A stretch of DNA of 64,000 nucleotides, from contig NZ_JAETXM010000012.1 of NCBI RefSeq assembly GCF_024494465.1, positions 1 to 64,000 on the forward strand, in the 5' to 3' direction. This document shows positions 24,590 to 31,377 of this stretch, one piece after another. Each line of letters opens with the position of its first letter. Position 1 is the stretch's first letter. A program made the position numbers and the translations under genes. Origin of the DNA: Bacillus sp. V3B. GTDB lineage: Bacteria > Bacillota > Bacilli > Bacillales > Cytobacillaceae. Below the pieces are notes generated by a model that was not told where the DNA came from, ran no database searches, and saw nothing but the letters and a program-made list of their open reading frames with translations.

Positions 24590-25510
24590 CTAATTTTCAA
24601 GTGCCAAGAGATCCTTTTTCACCTGTTCTTTATCCAAGTTATTTCCAATTAAAATTAAATTGGTCGGAAATTCCATAGGTTGAGCAAATATGTATGGAAC
24701 TCCATATGCATATTGAACTAAATGAGTACGAGGATCGTCCTTAAAACGAACAAAACCTTTTACCCTAAAAATATTAGGAGAAAGTGCTTTAAGCCAATAT
24801 TCAAAGTCACTTCGATCGATATCTTCTTGAAACGAGTAAGTCATGGTTCGGATGTGCAAGTGATAATGAACATGTAGCTCTTCTCTATTTAGGTCGTCAT
24901 TCTTTTCACGGCTTGTCCGAAATTTTGATAGTGGGACATCTCCAAATGTGGTGAGAGATAGCTGCGCTCTGGAGTTTATTTCTTTAAGTTCAGTTTGAAT
25001 CGTTTCTAATTCTTCAAAAGACACACAGTCTGTTTTATTAAGTAAGATGTTGTCTCCATATCTCACTTGCTCTTCTAATAATTTTTGTAGCTGATCGCTT
25101 AATTGAGTGCGATCAAGCCACCTTTTTGCGTCAACTATGCTGATAATGGATTTCACTTGAACATAGGGGCCAATAACTGGTGATAAACATGCATCCAAGA
25201 TTTCAATCGGATGGGCAACCCCTGTTGTCTCTATATAAATCACATCCGGTTGCTCCTCCTGGTAGAGCTTAAGAAGTTGAAGCTCCACTTCATCCTTCAT
25301 CGTGCAGCAAATGCAGCCATCCAAAAGTTCGGTTAAGGTTACGTCTGTCCCAATTATTCCAGTATCTACTGAGTATTCCCCTAGTTCATTCATTAACACA
25401 GCAACCTTGCGATTCCTTTCCTTTTCTTCCATTAATAAGTTTTTTAATAAAGTCGTTTTCCCGCTGCCTAAAAATCCACCTAAGATATAAATATCAACAT
25501 TTTTTTTCAT
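24590..25510 (-). CDS. COG0523 (CobW/P47K) GTPase, putative zinc metallochaperone
   Basis: 306 residues. P-loop GGFLGSGKT (residues 11-19), the metal-binding GCICC motif (Cys66, Cys68, Cys69), ETTGVAHP, and NKTD near 157-160. The C-terminal ~90 residues form the CobW_C domain with FRVKGFVRF. COG0523 GTPases deliver zinc or other metals to client proteins. The neighbouring ZagA relic, Zur boxes and zinc-independent L31 and S14 genes indicate a role in zinc limitation. No Zur box was seen directly upstream of this gene; it may once have been transcribed from the Zur-controlled ZagA promoter at 26046. Confidence 0.88.
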   Translation of the reverse strand: MKKNVDIYILGGFLGSGKTTLLKNLLMEEKERNRKVAVLMNELGEYSVDTGIIGTDVTLTELLDGCICCTMKDEVELQLLKLYQEEQPDVIYIETTGVAHPIEILDACLSPVIGPYVQVKSIISIVDAKRWLDRTQLSDQLQKLLEEQVRYGDNILLNKTDCVSFEELETIQTELKEINSRAQLSLTTFGDVPLSKFRTSREKNDDLNREELHVHYHLHIRTMTYSFQEDIDRSDFEYWLKALSPNIFRVKGFVRFKDDPRTHLVQYAYGVPYIFAQPMEFPTNLILIGNNLDKEQVKKDLLALEN

Positions 25511-25920
25511 TTGTAATCCTTCTTTCTTTTTTTATTAATCGGAAAACTAAACTACAGCTAAAAAAGATGCCCCTATAGAGGAAAGGACCAAACCTGATGC
25601 TGCTTATCAGCATGAATAAAGGTCGGAATATGTATGAAAGGTCATGAAGCAAATTAGCCTTATAAATTAGAAATGAAGCGATGCAAATCCAAAAGAAAGA
25701 TTGGCATCACTTATGGGCAAAATTACTTCAGTTCTGACTTCATTTGAAATAAGAGTTCACTACTTGTTGGCTTCTGCGGGAATACCTTGTGCGCACATAA
25801 GCTGTATCCTCTCGTTTGAAAAATGGGTACTTGTGCGGATAAAGTAACCATCCAAGGAAAAAAGTCTACTAAAAGGTAATCCCATACTCTTCCGTTTCCG
25901 GCTGATGCACCTGGTGTCCA
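25511..25920 (-). pseudogene. Degenerate DNA, probably the tail of the ZagA-like gene
   Basis: On the minus strand near 25850-25920 an out-of-frame stretch reads HQVHQPETEEYGITF, which resembles the conserved segment before the C-terminal domain of YciC/ZagA GTPases (PETEEYGISSFVY). Stops and frameshifts follow, and nothing else coding is recognisable. With the N-terminal stub at 25921-26027 this indicates an internally deleted, decayed zagA. Confidence 0.4.
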
Positions 25921-26027
25921 GCCGTTAACTCTTTAAACCATCCAGGTTATTTAAAAGATAGTTTAAGATGGTCGTTTTTCCCGCACCTAAATACCCACTC
26001 AAGACTGTTACAGGTATTTTTTTCATC
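25921..26027 (-). pseudogene. N-terminal stub of a ZagA/YciC-like COG0523 GTPase
   Basis: ATG at 26027 encodes [27 protein letters not shown] and soon stops. The P-loop GYLGAGKT and the start [11 protein letters not shown] are those of YciC/ZagA, the Zur-repressed zinc chaperone of bacilli. The intact protein is ~400 residues; only ~33 codons remain. Its promoter keeps a perfect Zur box, so a short RNA under zinc control may still be made and could run into the COG0523 gene downstream. Confidence 0.8.
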
Positions 26028-26045
26028 AATTAACACCCCTTACAT

Positions 26046-26066
26046 AAATCGTAATAATTACGATTT
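26046..26066. promoter_or_regulatory. Zur box (perfect palindrome)
   Basis: The core TCGTAATAATTACGA flanked by AAA and TTT gives a 21-bp perfect palindrome identical in form to the B. subtilis Zur operator. It lies 20 bp upstream of the ZagA stub and ~175 bp upstream of rpmE2 on the other strand, so it may repress both directions when zinc is plentiful. Confidence 0.9.
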
Positions 26067-26238
26067 AATAATAACACAGAATTTAACAATAGTATAGACA
26101 TGAAGATAATGACAACAGATGAAACTAATTCATGAACTATTGTCAAAATATCAGCATACATTTTTAAACTTCTTCGCTTGCAAAACGTAATGATTTCTAT
26201 TATCATTAATGAGAAAAATCTTATCCTGAGGTGATAGC

Positions 26239-26493
26239 ATGAAACCAAACATTCATCCGAACTATGAGAAAGTAGTATTTATGGATACAAACAGTGGCTA
26301 TAAGTTCTTAACAGGTTCTACCAAAAGATCAAATGACTCCATCGTTTGGGAAGACGGAAATACGTATCCACTAATTAAGGTAGAGATCAGCTCTGATACG
26401 CACCCGTTTTACACAGGAAAGCAGAAATTTGCAGATAAAGGTGGAAGAGTGGATCGCTTCCTTCAAAAATATAATATGAAAGAAAATAAATAA
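26239..26493 (+). CDS. rpmE2: Ribosomal protein bL31, zinc-independent type B
   Basis: 84 residues with ribosome site [40 protein letters not shown] and the absence of the zinc-binding cysteines place it in the C-minus (YtiA) group. Under zinc starvation this form replaces the zinc-containing L31 on the ribosome and releases zinc. A degenerate Zur-like half site (CGTAATGATT at ~26186) and the perfect box at 26046 lie upstream. Confidence 0.95.
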   Translation: MKPNIHPNYEKVVFMDTNSGYKFLTGSTKRSNDSIVWEDGNTYPLIKVEISSDTHPFYTGKQKFADKGGRVDRFLQKYNMKENK

Positions 26494-26588
26494 TCCATTC
26501 ACTTAATATAATAGTTAACTATTTGTTTATCTAGATAGTTGATAAAGAGAGTTAACATAGCCTTTTTACTTTAAAGAGTCTAATTTCT

Positions 26589-26609
26589 AAATCGTAATCG
26601 TTATGATTA
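26589..26609. promoter_or_regulatory. Zur box upstream of rpsN2
   Basis: AAATCGTAATCGTTATGATT matches the Zur consensus with two or three mismatches in the right half. It is 29 bp upstream of the GTG start, the usual operator position. Confidence 0.8.
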
Positions 26610-26637
26610 ACTAAGAATATTTAGGAGGCAAACGTAA

Positions 26638-26907
26638 GTGGCAAAGAAATCCAAAGTTGTAAAGGAACTAAAGAGACAAAAAGTGGTAGAAAAATATGCG
26701 GATTTAAGAAGAGAACTAAAAGAAAAAGGTGATTATGTTGCATTAAGTAAGCTTCCTCGTGACTCAGCACCTTCTAGGCTTCATAACCGTTGTCAAGTTA
26801 CTGGGAGACCTAGAGGCTACTTAAGAAAGTTTAAGATGTCTCGTATCGCTTTTCGTGAATTAGCACATAAGGGACAGATCCCCGGAGTTAAAAAATCTAG
26901 CTGGTAA
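26638..26907 (+). CDS. rpsN2: Ribosomal protein uS14, zinc-independent paralogue
   Basis: 89 residues from a GTG at 26638 with TAGGAGGCAAA upstream. [15 protein letters not shown], the long form, and [38 protein letters not shown] without the CxxC...CxxC zinc ribbon identify the YhzA/RpsN2 type. It substitutes for zinc-containing S14 so ribosome assembly continues when zinc is scarce. Zur box 29 bp upstream. Its stop codon lies within an unusual interleaved inverted repeat (26901-26956). Confidence 0.95.
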   Translation: MAKKSKVVKELKRQKVVEKYADLRRELKEKGDYVALSKLPRDSAPSRLHNRCQVTGRPRGYLRKFKMSRIAFRELAHKGQIPGVKKSSW

Positions 26908-26956
26908 GCAGTGGAACGACAGGAACATCGTAAGTATAGTGCTTACCAGTTCCTGT
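26901..26956 (+). other. Potential H-type pseudoknot at the rpsN2 3' end
   Basis: Four segments are interleaved: CTGGTAAGCA (26901-26910, contains the TAA stop), ACAGGAAC (26919-26926), TGCTTACCAG (26940-26949) and GTTCCTGT (26949-26956). The first pairs perfectly with the third (10 bp) and the second with the fourth (7-8 bp), with the two 3' strands abutting, as in an H-type pseudoknot. There is no T-tract of note. It may end transcription, stabilise the mRNA 3' end, or act on termination of translation. Confidence 0.55.
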
Positions 26957-27066
26957 TTGATTTATGTTAAGAATACCCATTGAAGATTTAGAAAGGCCAG
27001 CCAATACATGGGATTAAATGATTTTGAACACTATTTTGAACACTAAGGGAAAGATGGTCGTTTGTA

Positions 27067-27423
27067 ATGAATGAAAAAATGATGGAGATTTTTGCGAGAA
27101 ATATTGTGGCTTCTCTACCAAGGAATAAAAGAAAGCTTTATCAATTTATTTTAGACATTGAAGATAGTTTAGCACAGCAAGCCGAAACGAAGGAACAATT
27201 TTTAACCCTTCTCAAAGAGCAATTACCCCACCTTCAGGCAGCCAATCACTTTAATATGTCGTTACATGAAATAGTTAAATTGATGCACGAAATTGAAGAT
27301 GAAATAAACGAAAAACTAGAAAGCAAGATAAAGAATTATAAGTGGATTGACTACACAGAGCAAGTACATGGTAATCAAATTGAGACAATTAAGAACAAAC
27401 AGTATTTTCTTGTTTTATCGTAG
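27067..27423 (+). CDS. Conserved-looking small helical protein, function unknown
   Basis: 118 residues, charged and predicted to be almost all helical (MEIFARNIVASLPRNKRKLYQFILDIEDSLAQQAETKEQF... HEIVKLMHEIEDEINEKLESKIKNY). No signal peptide or membrane segment. NHFNMSLHEIVKLMHEIEDEI could be a helix-turn-helix or coiled coil. The ribosome site is weak. I do not recognise the family. It follows the zinc-starvation genes but is 160 bp away and shows no Zur box. Confidence 0.5.
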   Translation: MNEKMMEIFARNIVASLPRNKRKLYQFILDIEDSLAQQAETKEQFLTLLKEQLPHLQAANHFNMSLHEIVKLMHEIEDEINEKLESKIKNYKWIDYTEQVHGNQIETIKNKQYFLVLS

Positions 27424-27439
27424 ATAATGAATGATGTAC

Positions 27440-27636
27440 TCTAAACGAGTATTTTTAGATACAAATATTTCCATATAAAATCCAATGACAGGTACCCTAA
27501 GCTACTTAAAGCTCATTTTTGATTTGTTGAAGCGATGTCCCATCTGTTTTGGCTACGTAAACATATTCAATGATGCTTTTGATGATGGCTCCATGCATGA
27601 ATTTCGGTCAATTTTCCTGTAAAACCAATAATCGAC
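27440..27636 (-). other. Short orphan coding-like fragment between gene 27067-27423 and the TnpB remnant
   Basis: The minus strand holds a short frame HGAIIKSIIEYVYVAKTDGT that ends QQIKNEL-stop near 27508. It has no start or upstream part and I cannot name its family. The rest of 27424-27636 shows nothing recognisable. Sequence just outside the IS605 right end is here, i.e. where the guide portion of a TnpB-associated RNA would be read. Confidence 0.3.
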
Positions 27637-27728
27637 ATGCCATCGTTGAACTACCCACCACTTAATTTTCTAACGAAAATTTGAAGTGGGGGATTCCTAA
27701 GAACACCGATCTATCGATCAGTTATGGA
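27637..27728 (-). mobile_element. IS200/IS605-type right end with hairpin
   Basis: Behind the TnpB stop codon the minus strand carries AATCCCCCACTTC...GAAGTGG-type inverted sequence (27645-27700: CTACCCACCACTTAATTTTC and GAAATTTGAAGTGGGGG arms). This is the usual right-end hairpin of IS605-group elements and the scaffold of the TnpB-associated guide RNA. No TnpA gene or left end is present, so the element cannot move on its own. Confidence 0.6.
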
Positions 27729-27948
27729 TTAGGCGATCCCCGCCATTCCAACGGTTAGAAGTCTTAAGGCTTCATTTTTAAGATTTAAACTTGCGTTCAT
27801 ATCTCGGTCATGATGGGTATGACATTCTGGGCAATCCCACTCACGTAATCCGAGATCCTTAACGTCTTTATTTTTGTAACCACAACAAGAGCAAAGCTGA
27901 CTGGAAGGAAAGTTTTTGGCAACCGTCACCACTTGTTTACCGTGACAT
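27729..27948 (-). pseudogene. TnpB C-terminal fragment (zinc finger and RuvC-III)
   Basis: About 70 codons: [41 protein letters not shown], with the four-cysteine zinc finger (CxxC...CxxC) and the RDMNA motif of the RuvC-III site. It begins next to the 19-bp GGGGTCAGACCCC element (27949-27967). The first ~300 residues are missing. Whether the N-terminal fragment at 24157-24584 came from the same element is unclear, as they are 3.1 kb apart, in the same orientation, with the C-terminal piece upstream. Confidence 0.75.
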
Positions 27949-27967
27949 TGGGGTCAGACCCCAGTAT
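27949..27967. repeat. Second copy of TGGGGTCAGACCCCAGTAT
   Basis: Identical to 24138-24156 and again at the edge of a TnpB fragment. It separates the TnpB C-terminal piece from the stub of a TPR gene. Confidence 0.6.
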
Positions 27968-27968
27968 C

Positions 27969-28195
27969 TCAGTCTAACAACTCGTCCATTGTCTTTTGTT
28001 GCATGCTAAGTCATTCCAAATCGTTTAAAATGCAGATGTTTTCTTCTTTTTTTCTTTTATTATCGGTAAGTTTTCTTAAATACGAGCACTTAAATATATA
28101 AATAGGAAATGAATAGGACGAAGGATTTTTGATTTTATTATGTGTATTTAGCACATAATGTCATTAGTTATTTTGTAATTATCGACATCACTTGA
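27969..28195 (-). pseudogene. 5' stub and upstream region of a second TPR-regulator gene
   Basis: ATG at 28004 encodes MQQKTMDELLD-stop, identical to the first 11 residues of the TPR protein at 1643-2389. The ~190 bp upstream is also ~85-90% identical to 2390-2575 (for example GCACATAATGT and GGAAATGAATAGGACGAAGG). The rest of the gene is lost at the GGGGTC element. It shows that the locus was duplicated before decay. Confidence 0.8.
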
Positions 28196-28334
28196 AAGAT
28201 TCAAAAACTTGGATAAATCCTTTCTCTATAATGAGCGTTGAAACGGTACATTTGCGTGCCGAATCAACATAGTTGAATTCAGCTAAAATCGCTTGAAGTT
28301 CAGCTTCGGTAAAAATCGTGTTATGCTTGTTCAA
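28188..28334 (-). pseudogene. N-terminal fragment of an IS transposase
   Basis: A TTG at 28334 with GAGG upstream encodes MNKHNTIFTEAELQAILAEF then NYVDSARKCTVSTLI and soon stops. This resembles the N-terminus of IS4-family transposases of bacilli. Only ~48 codons remain. Immediately upstream, 28330-28398 forms a hairpin (AAGAGAGATT-C-CTCAT with ATGAGAATCTCTCTT), the type of stem found at IS ends that blocks read-in transcription. Confidence 0.5.
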
Positions 28335-28457
28335 GAGAGATTCCTCATTTCGTAAAATGTTGTTGTGGTGACTACTATTTTACATGAGAATCTCTCTTTT
28401 TTATGCAATTTTATTGGTAGAAATTAGATAATCAACACGCATGATCTCACCTCTTTT

Positions 28458-28640
28458 TTAATTATTTTTAAGTGATGAAGAACTCAAACAATTATAATTA
28501 GATGCTGTTGTTGAGTCTAAATCACCTTTTGTTGTCCCTTCGTCACCGAAAGCCCATAAGCCTGTATGTTGACCTCTTGCTTCACGAGCAAACTTCACAA
28601 ATTTACCATTTTTACGAATATTATACAAACGTTTGTTCTT
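28458..28640 (-). pseudogene. C-terminal fragment of a staphylococcal-nuclease-like protein
   Basis: The minus strand reads NIRKNGKFVKFAREARGQHTG, then LWAFGDEGTTKGD and a serine-rich tail ending at a TAA at 28458. FAREARxxHTGLW is the C-terminal signature of thermonuclease-family (SNase) proteins. The DNA at 28556-28603 is nearly identical to 31376-31423 in the nuclease gene at 31337. The start and catalytic core are absent here. Confidence 0.7.
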
Positions 28641-28699
28641 ACTTTTGCAAGAGAATTAAAAAGGGTGATTTGGAACTCGTATGGTGATTTTTTTCAAGT

Positions 28700-28830
28700 T
28701 AAACAGAATATGTGCTCTCGAACAGTCGGACAATCAAGATGGCAAGAAAGCCATCCCTTGTCCGAAGGCGATTCATCCCCCCTACTCACTATCGTTCCTT
28801 GAGGAAGGGGTATTCTCGCCTATTTACAAT
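28700..28830. other. Non-coding stretch with IS605-end-like hairpin
   Basis: Between 28770 and 28822 GGCGATTCATCCCCCC pairs imperfectly with GGGGTATTCTCGCC around a ~22-nt loop. Such stems occur at IS200/IS605 right ends. No transposase coding sequence is recognisable beside it, so it is probably a decayed or solo end. The rest of 28641-28911 shows nothing. Confidence 0.4.
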
Positions 28831-28911
28831 AAAACTAGTGGCAAATTCTTACGATCTAAATACATCATTGCTTTTTTCCTCCTTCATCAAAATGATTTCA
28901 TCTCGCAGCTT

Positions 28912-29160
28912 TTACATTAGTTCTTGTGGAATTTGTAGTAAGTAGTCTATGAAGTATATAAGGGTAGATACATTTATGTGTCGTTCTTCTTGTGGATAAT
29001 CACTTTTTTGTAGTATTAATCGAATTAATTTACGTTTAAAGCGATAACACTTCTCGACATCGTTTTTTGCTTCATTGGCAAACTTGCCAGCCAACACAGC
29101 GATGGCGAATGGATTACTTGATCGTAGGAGTTTCTCTTCTTCTTGATCATAAAAAAACGG
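28912..29160 (-). pseudogene. C-terminal fragment of an Rpn-type (PD-(D/E)XK) recombination nuclease
   Basis: Open on the minus strand from ~29160: FYDQEEEKLLRSSNPFAIAV, LAGKFANEAKNDVEKCYRFK, RKLIRLILQK, then QEERHINVSTLIYFIDYLLQ and the stop at 28912. The NPFA..VLA, RFKRKL and FIDYLLQIP elements are typical of the C-terminal half of Rpn/putative-transposase (YhgA-like) proteins. The nuclease half is missing and no start codon with ribosome site precedes it. Confidence 0.6.
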
Positions 29161-29221
29161 AAGAAATCGTTTTATAGAAACGTTTCTTCCGTAATAAATC
29201 CGAACTGCCTTTTGAGACTTT

Positions 29222-29440
29222 TTACCTTTTTTCCATAGATTGCTGATTTTTCCTTTTCACTTCCTCAACATCAGTATCACTATAGATTCCTGTACCATGT
29301 CCGCCCGTGGTTTTAGCTAAGAATTCTTTGGCTTCATTATACGACATGCCTGAACGTTCATTTCGTCTTTTTACATCCTCAATGTTTGTACCTGCCACTG
29401 TATATGTATCATCGCTATTTTTGTTATTTTCCATCATCAA
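29222..29440 (-). CDS. Gamma-type small acid-soluble spore protein-like protein
   Basis: 72 residues (an ATG two codons later is also possible); GGGGGG lies 7 nt upstream. Two short repeats, GTNIEDVKRRNERSG and DTDVEEVKRKNQQS, match the T-[DN]-V/I-x-x-V-K-x-x-N-x-x-S unit of gamma-type SASPs, which are amino-acid stores of spores. The spacer SYNEAKEFLAKTTGGHG is unusual for SspE. Such proteins are made in the forespore under sigma-G; I did not identify a promoter. It supports a spore-forming host. Confidence 0.65.
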   Translation of the reverse strand: MMMENNKNSDDTYTVAGTNIEDVKRRNERSGMSYNEAKEFLAKTTGGHGTGIYSDTDVEEVKRKNQQSMEKR

Positions 29441-29537
29441 GATCCCCCCATTCTATACCTATTATTATCTCTAAAAAGGACCTAATTAATCATGGACTCT
29501 GAATCCTCTTCCTAATGCTACGACTTTTCTACACAGA

Positions 29538-29602
29538 AAACGATTTTTTCTAGATTCGTCACCTTTTCTTTTTCTCGTTATGGTAAGAGTACCCGGGAAT
29601 AC
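29538..29602. repeat. 65-bp sequence duplicated at 35371-35435
   Basis: AAACGATTTTTTCTAGATTC and GTTATGGTAAG-A/G-GTACC are shared, with ~93% identity over 65 bp. The second copy lies upstream of a sigma-factor relic. Function unknown; the 35-kb copy can fold as GTACCCTT/AAGGGTAC. Confidence 0.6.
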
Positions 29603-29650
29603 GTATGCCTTCCTCCACATGATGTTGGAGTAGGAGAAGTCATGAAGGAT

Positions 29651-30364
29651 TCAGATTCCTTTCTTTGCTACGACAATCAATGCCGGAGAATCGATAGAAT
29701 AAGCTTTAGACTGAAAGTTTCCGTATACATCAATGGTCTTGAACCCGCACTGTTTTAATAATGGCATTAGTTCTGATTTAGTAGCTGGAAATAAAGGGAT
29801 TGTATTTGTTTGAAATTCACCATCAACAGTCAGGGTACTAGTGAACAGAATTTGGTCTCCCTCTAGTTCATATTGACGGCTAAATTCAAATGTGTCGGTT
29901 TTTTTGATAGGAAACGTAAAATCTTGTTTCGTTAAAACTCTTTCAAAATTGACAATTTGAAAGATAAAAACCCCTTCCTCCTGTAATTTTTGAAAAGCAT
30001 GTTGGAAAAAAGTTTCGATTTCCCCTCGGTTATTCAAGTGAGCAAGGGTGTTTCCGATGCAATAAATGCCGTCATATGTTTCCTCCCCCTCGTTTAATTG
30101 CTCCATGGTTTTGGAAGCAATTTTGACTGGATTCTGGCAAGATTGTGCTTTTAGACGGATTTGTTCCACCATACCTAATTCCGGCTCTGTTGCGGTGACT
30201 TGAAATCCTTGCTGCGAAAGAGCAATAGCCATATTACCCGTACCTGCTCCAACGTCTAAAAGAGAGCCTCCTTTTTTAAAGTGAGAGGCTAAAAACGTAA
30301 TGGCTCTTTCATTTGCTGGAAAAATGGAATCGTAAAAAGGGGTTAATGTTTTGTAAAATGACAT
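29651..30364 (-). CDS. Class I SAM-dependent methyltransferase
   Basis: 237 residues, ribosome site AAGGAGAATAAAA. Motif I LLDVGAGTGNMAIALSQ (~34-50), motif II acidic residue in VTATEPELG, EETYDGIYCIGNTLAHL for motif IV. Residues 150-220 form a substrate cap with TFPIKKTDTFEFSRQYELEG. The substrate cannot be told; the family includes small-molecule and tRNA-modifying enzymes. Stand-alone gene in a region of fragments, apparently intact. Confidence 0.85.
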   Translation of the reverse strand: MSFYKTLTPFYDSIFPANERAITFLASHFKKGGSLLDVGAGTGNMAIALSQQGFQVTATEPELGMVEQIRLKAQSCQNPVKIASKTMEQLNEGEETYDGIYCIGNTLAHLNNRGEIETFFQHAFQKLQEEGVFIFQIVNFERVLTKQDFTFPIKKTDTFEFSRQYELEGDQILFTSTLTVDGEFQTNTIPLFPATKSELMPLLKQCGFKTIDVYGNFQSKAYSIDSPALIVVAKKGI

Positions 30365-30456
30365 AATTTTATTCTCCTTCTATATAAAGTAAGAGTCCTT
30401 GAGCGGGATTCTTTCGCTGATGTTCACTTTATAAAATAACTATAAGTGTTTTCTCC

Positions 30457-30490
30457 TAAAAAGAATGTGATGGTGGGCACATTCTTTTTA
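30457..30490. terminator. Bidirectional terminator
   Basis: 13-bp perfect stem TAAAAAGAATGTG / CACATTCTTTTTA with an 8-nt loop. It lies between the methyltransferase promoter and the end of the gene at 30558, and can serve the latter. Confidence 0.8.
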
Positions 30491-30557
30491 TATTGTTTAT
30501 AGTCTGTTATAAAACTTTTGAGCTTAGTCACTTAAGGTCTACATTAATAGGTCCTTA

Positions 30558-30749
30558 TTACTGATTAACCTTTCTTATTCCAGGGACAAAATCATCCTTA
30601 CACCATCGAACAAAGGTGCCTGAATGGCGAAGATATGTCTTGGCCGTTTTCTTCTCGAGAATACCTTCTCTCATTTTTTCCAAGACCTCTTGTTCATACA
30701 CTTGATATAAATCTTCTAATTGCTGAATAAACTCCTGGGATGCCTTCAT
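30558..30749 (-). CDS. Small conserved-looking protein, possibly SAM-like core-binding fragment
   Basis: 63 residues, MKASQEFIQQLEDLYQVYEQEVLEKM and KTAKTYLRHSGTFVRWCKDDFVPG. Ribosome site GGAGGGGGAG. The second half resembles the helical core-binding region at the N-terminus of phage integrases, but the catalytic domain is absent, and similar stand-alone small proteins occur in bacilli. Soluble, helical; function unknown. Followed by a good terminator, so it is likely a real short gene. Confidence 0.6.
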   Translation of the reverse strand: MKASQEFIQQLEDLYQVYEQEVLEKMREGILEKKTAKTYLRHSGTFVRWCKDDFVPGIRKVNQ

Positions 30750-30851
30750 TCTAACTCCCCCTCCTTAGTCATCACATACTATAAAACTTAACCACTGCCT
30801 TCTCTTTATCAACTATTTCAAACTTCCAATGCCTCGTCGTTAACTTATTAT

Positions 30852-31151
30852 CTAACGACCAAATGACACCTGTTGGCCATTTATCAGGCACTTTCCTATT
30901 AAAAAAACTGTTGCCCCAAATATTGGACATTCCCACTGTTTGGAAGCACCTGCGAATCCATGTCTAGCAAAAAAGACATCTCCAGAATTACCTTGTCCTT
31001 TAGACCAGAACTGATGTACTAAATTTAATATTCCATGAACACCAGAATTTTGAATATGATTATGCTTAATTCCAAATGAATCATAGCAAACAGCAGTATA
31101 GAACTTTTCCCCTTCACCAGAAAAGCCATAGTACTGAATTTTTTCAATCAT
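30852..31151 (-). CDS. Hypothetical protein, 99 residues
   Basis: MIEKIQYYGFSGEGEKFYTA, HNHIQNSGVHGILNLVHQFW, GDVFFARHGFAGASKQWECP. Rich in glycine and aromatic residues; ends GQQVSFGR. No recognised family. No clear ribosome site precedes the ATG at 31151, so it may be the C-terminal piece of a longer broken gene. Function unknown. Confidence 0.4.
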   Translation of the reverse strand: MIEKIQYYGFSGEGEKFYTAVCYDSFGIKHNHIQNSGVHGILNLVHQFWSKGQGNSGDVFFARHGFAGASKQWECPIFGATVFLIGKCLINGQQVSFGR

Positions 31152-31213
31152 ATGGTTTAGTTAGGTTTATTGTAATGCGTATGTTTATATCGTTCAAATG
31201 TATGATGAAACTA

Positions 31214-31240
31214 AAAAAAGCTATTCACGTATAGTGAACA
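31214..31240. terminator. Small terminator behind the NUDIX fragment
   Basis: AAGCTATTCAC pairs with GTGAACAGCTT around a short loop; seven Ts follow on the minus strand (31212-31219). It is the terminator of the original NUDIX-type gene. Confidence 0.7.
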
Positions 31241-31242
31241 GC

Positions 31243-31377
31243 TTAATGTATGAAAAACATTTCCGACAGCCTTTCAATAGTCAGCACATCCGCAGGTGTC
31301 CAGTCTAATGATTTAAACTCGTCTGGCAATAACCATTTAATTGAATCGTGCTCTGTTAAAACGGGTTGTCCCTCCAT
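31243..31377 (-). pseudogene. C-terminal fragment of a NUDIX (MutT-like) hydrolase
   Basis: 44 codons, VLTEHDSIKWLLPDEFKSLD and WTPADVLTIERL, match the end of (deoxy)nucleotide pyrophosphohydrolases of the MutT/NudG type (E-H-D-x-x-K/R-W-L-x-x-x-E-L-x-x-L-D-W-x-P-A-D). The NUDIX box is absent. The fragment is joined, out of frame, to the nuclease gene that enters from upstream. Confidence 0.7.

Noticed and set aside
26173-26200. Fur box or full Zur box just upstream of rpmE2
   Set aside because: Only the half CGTAATGATT matches Zur, and the right half fits neither Zur nor Fur well; recorded as a degenerate half site within the rpmE2 entry.
28566-28945. Overlapping plus-strand frames between 28.5 and 28.95 kb
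   Set aside because: Three frames overlap over IS-end-like and nuclease-relic DNA; none has a ribosome site or a recognisable product.
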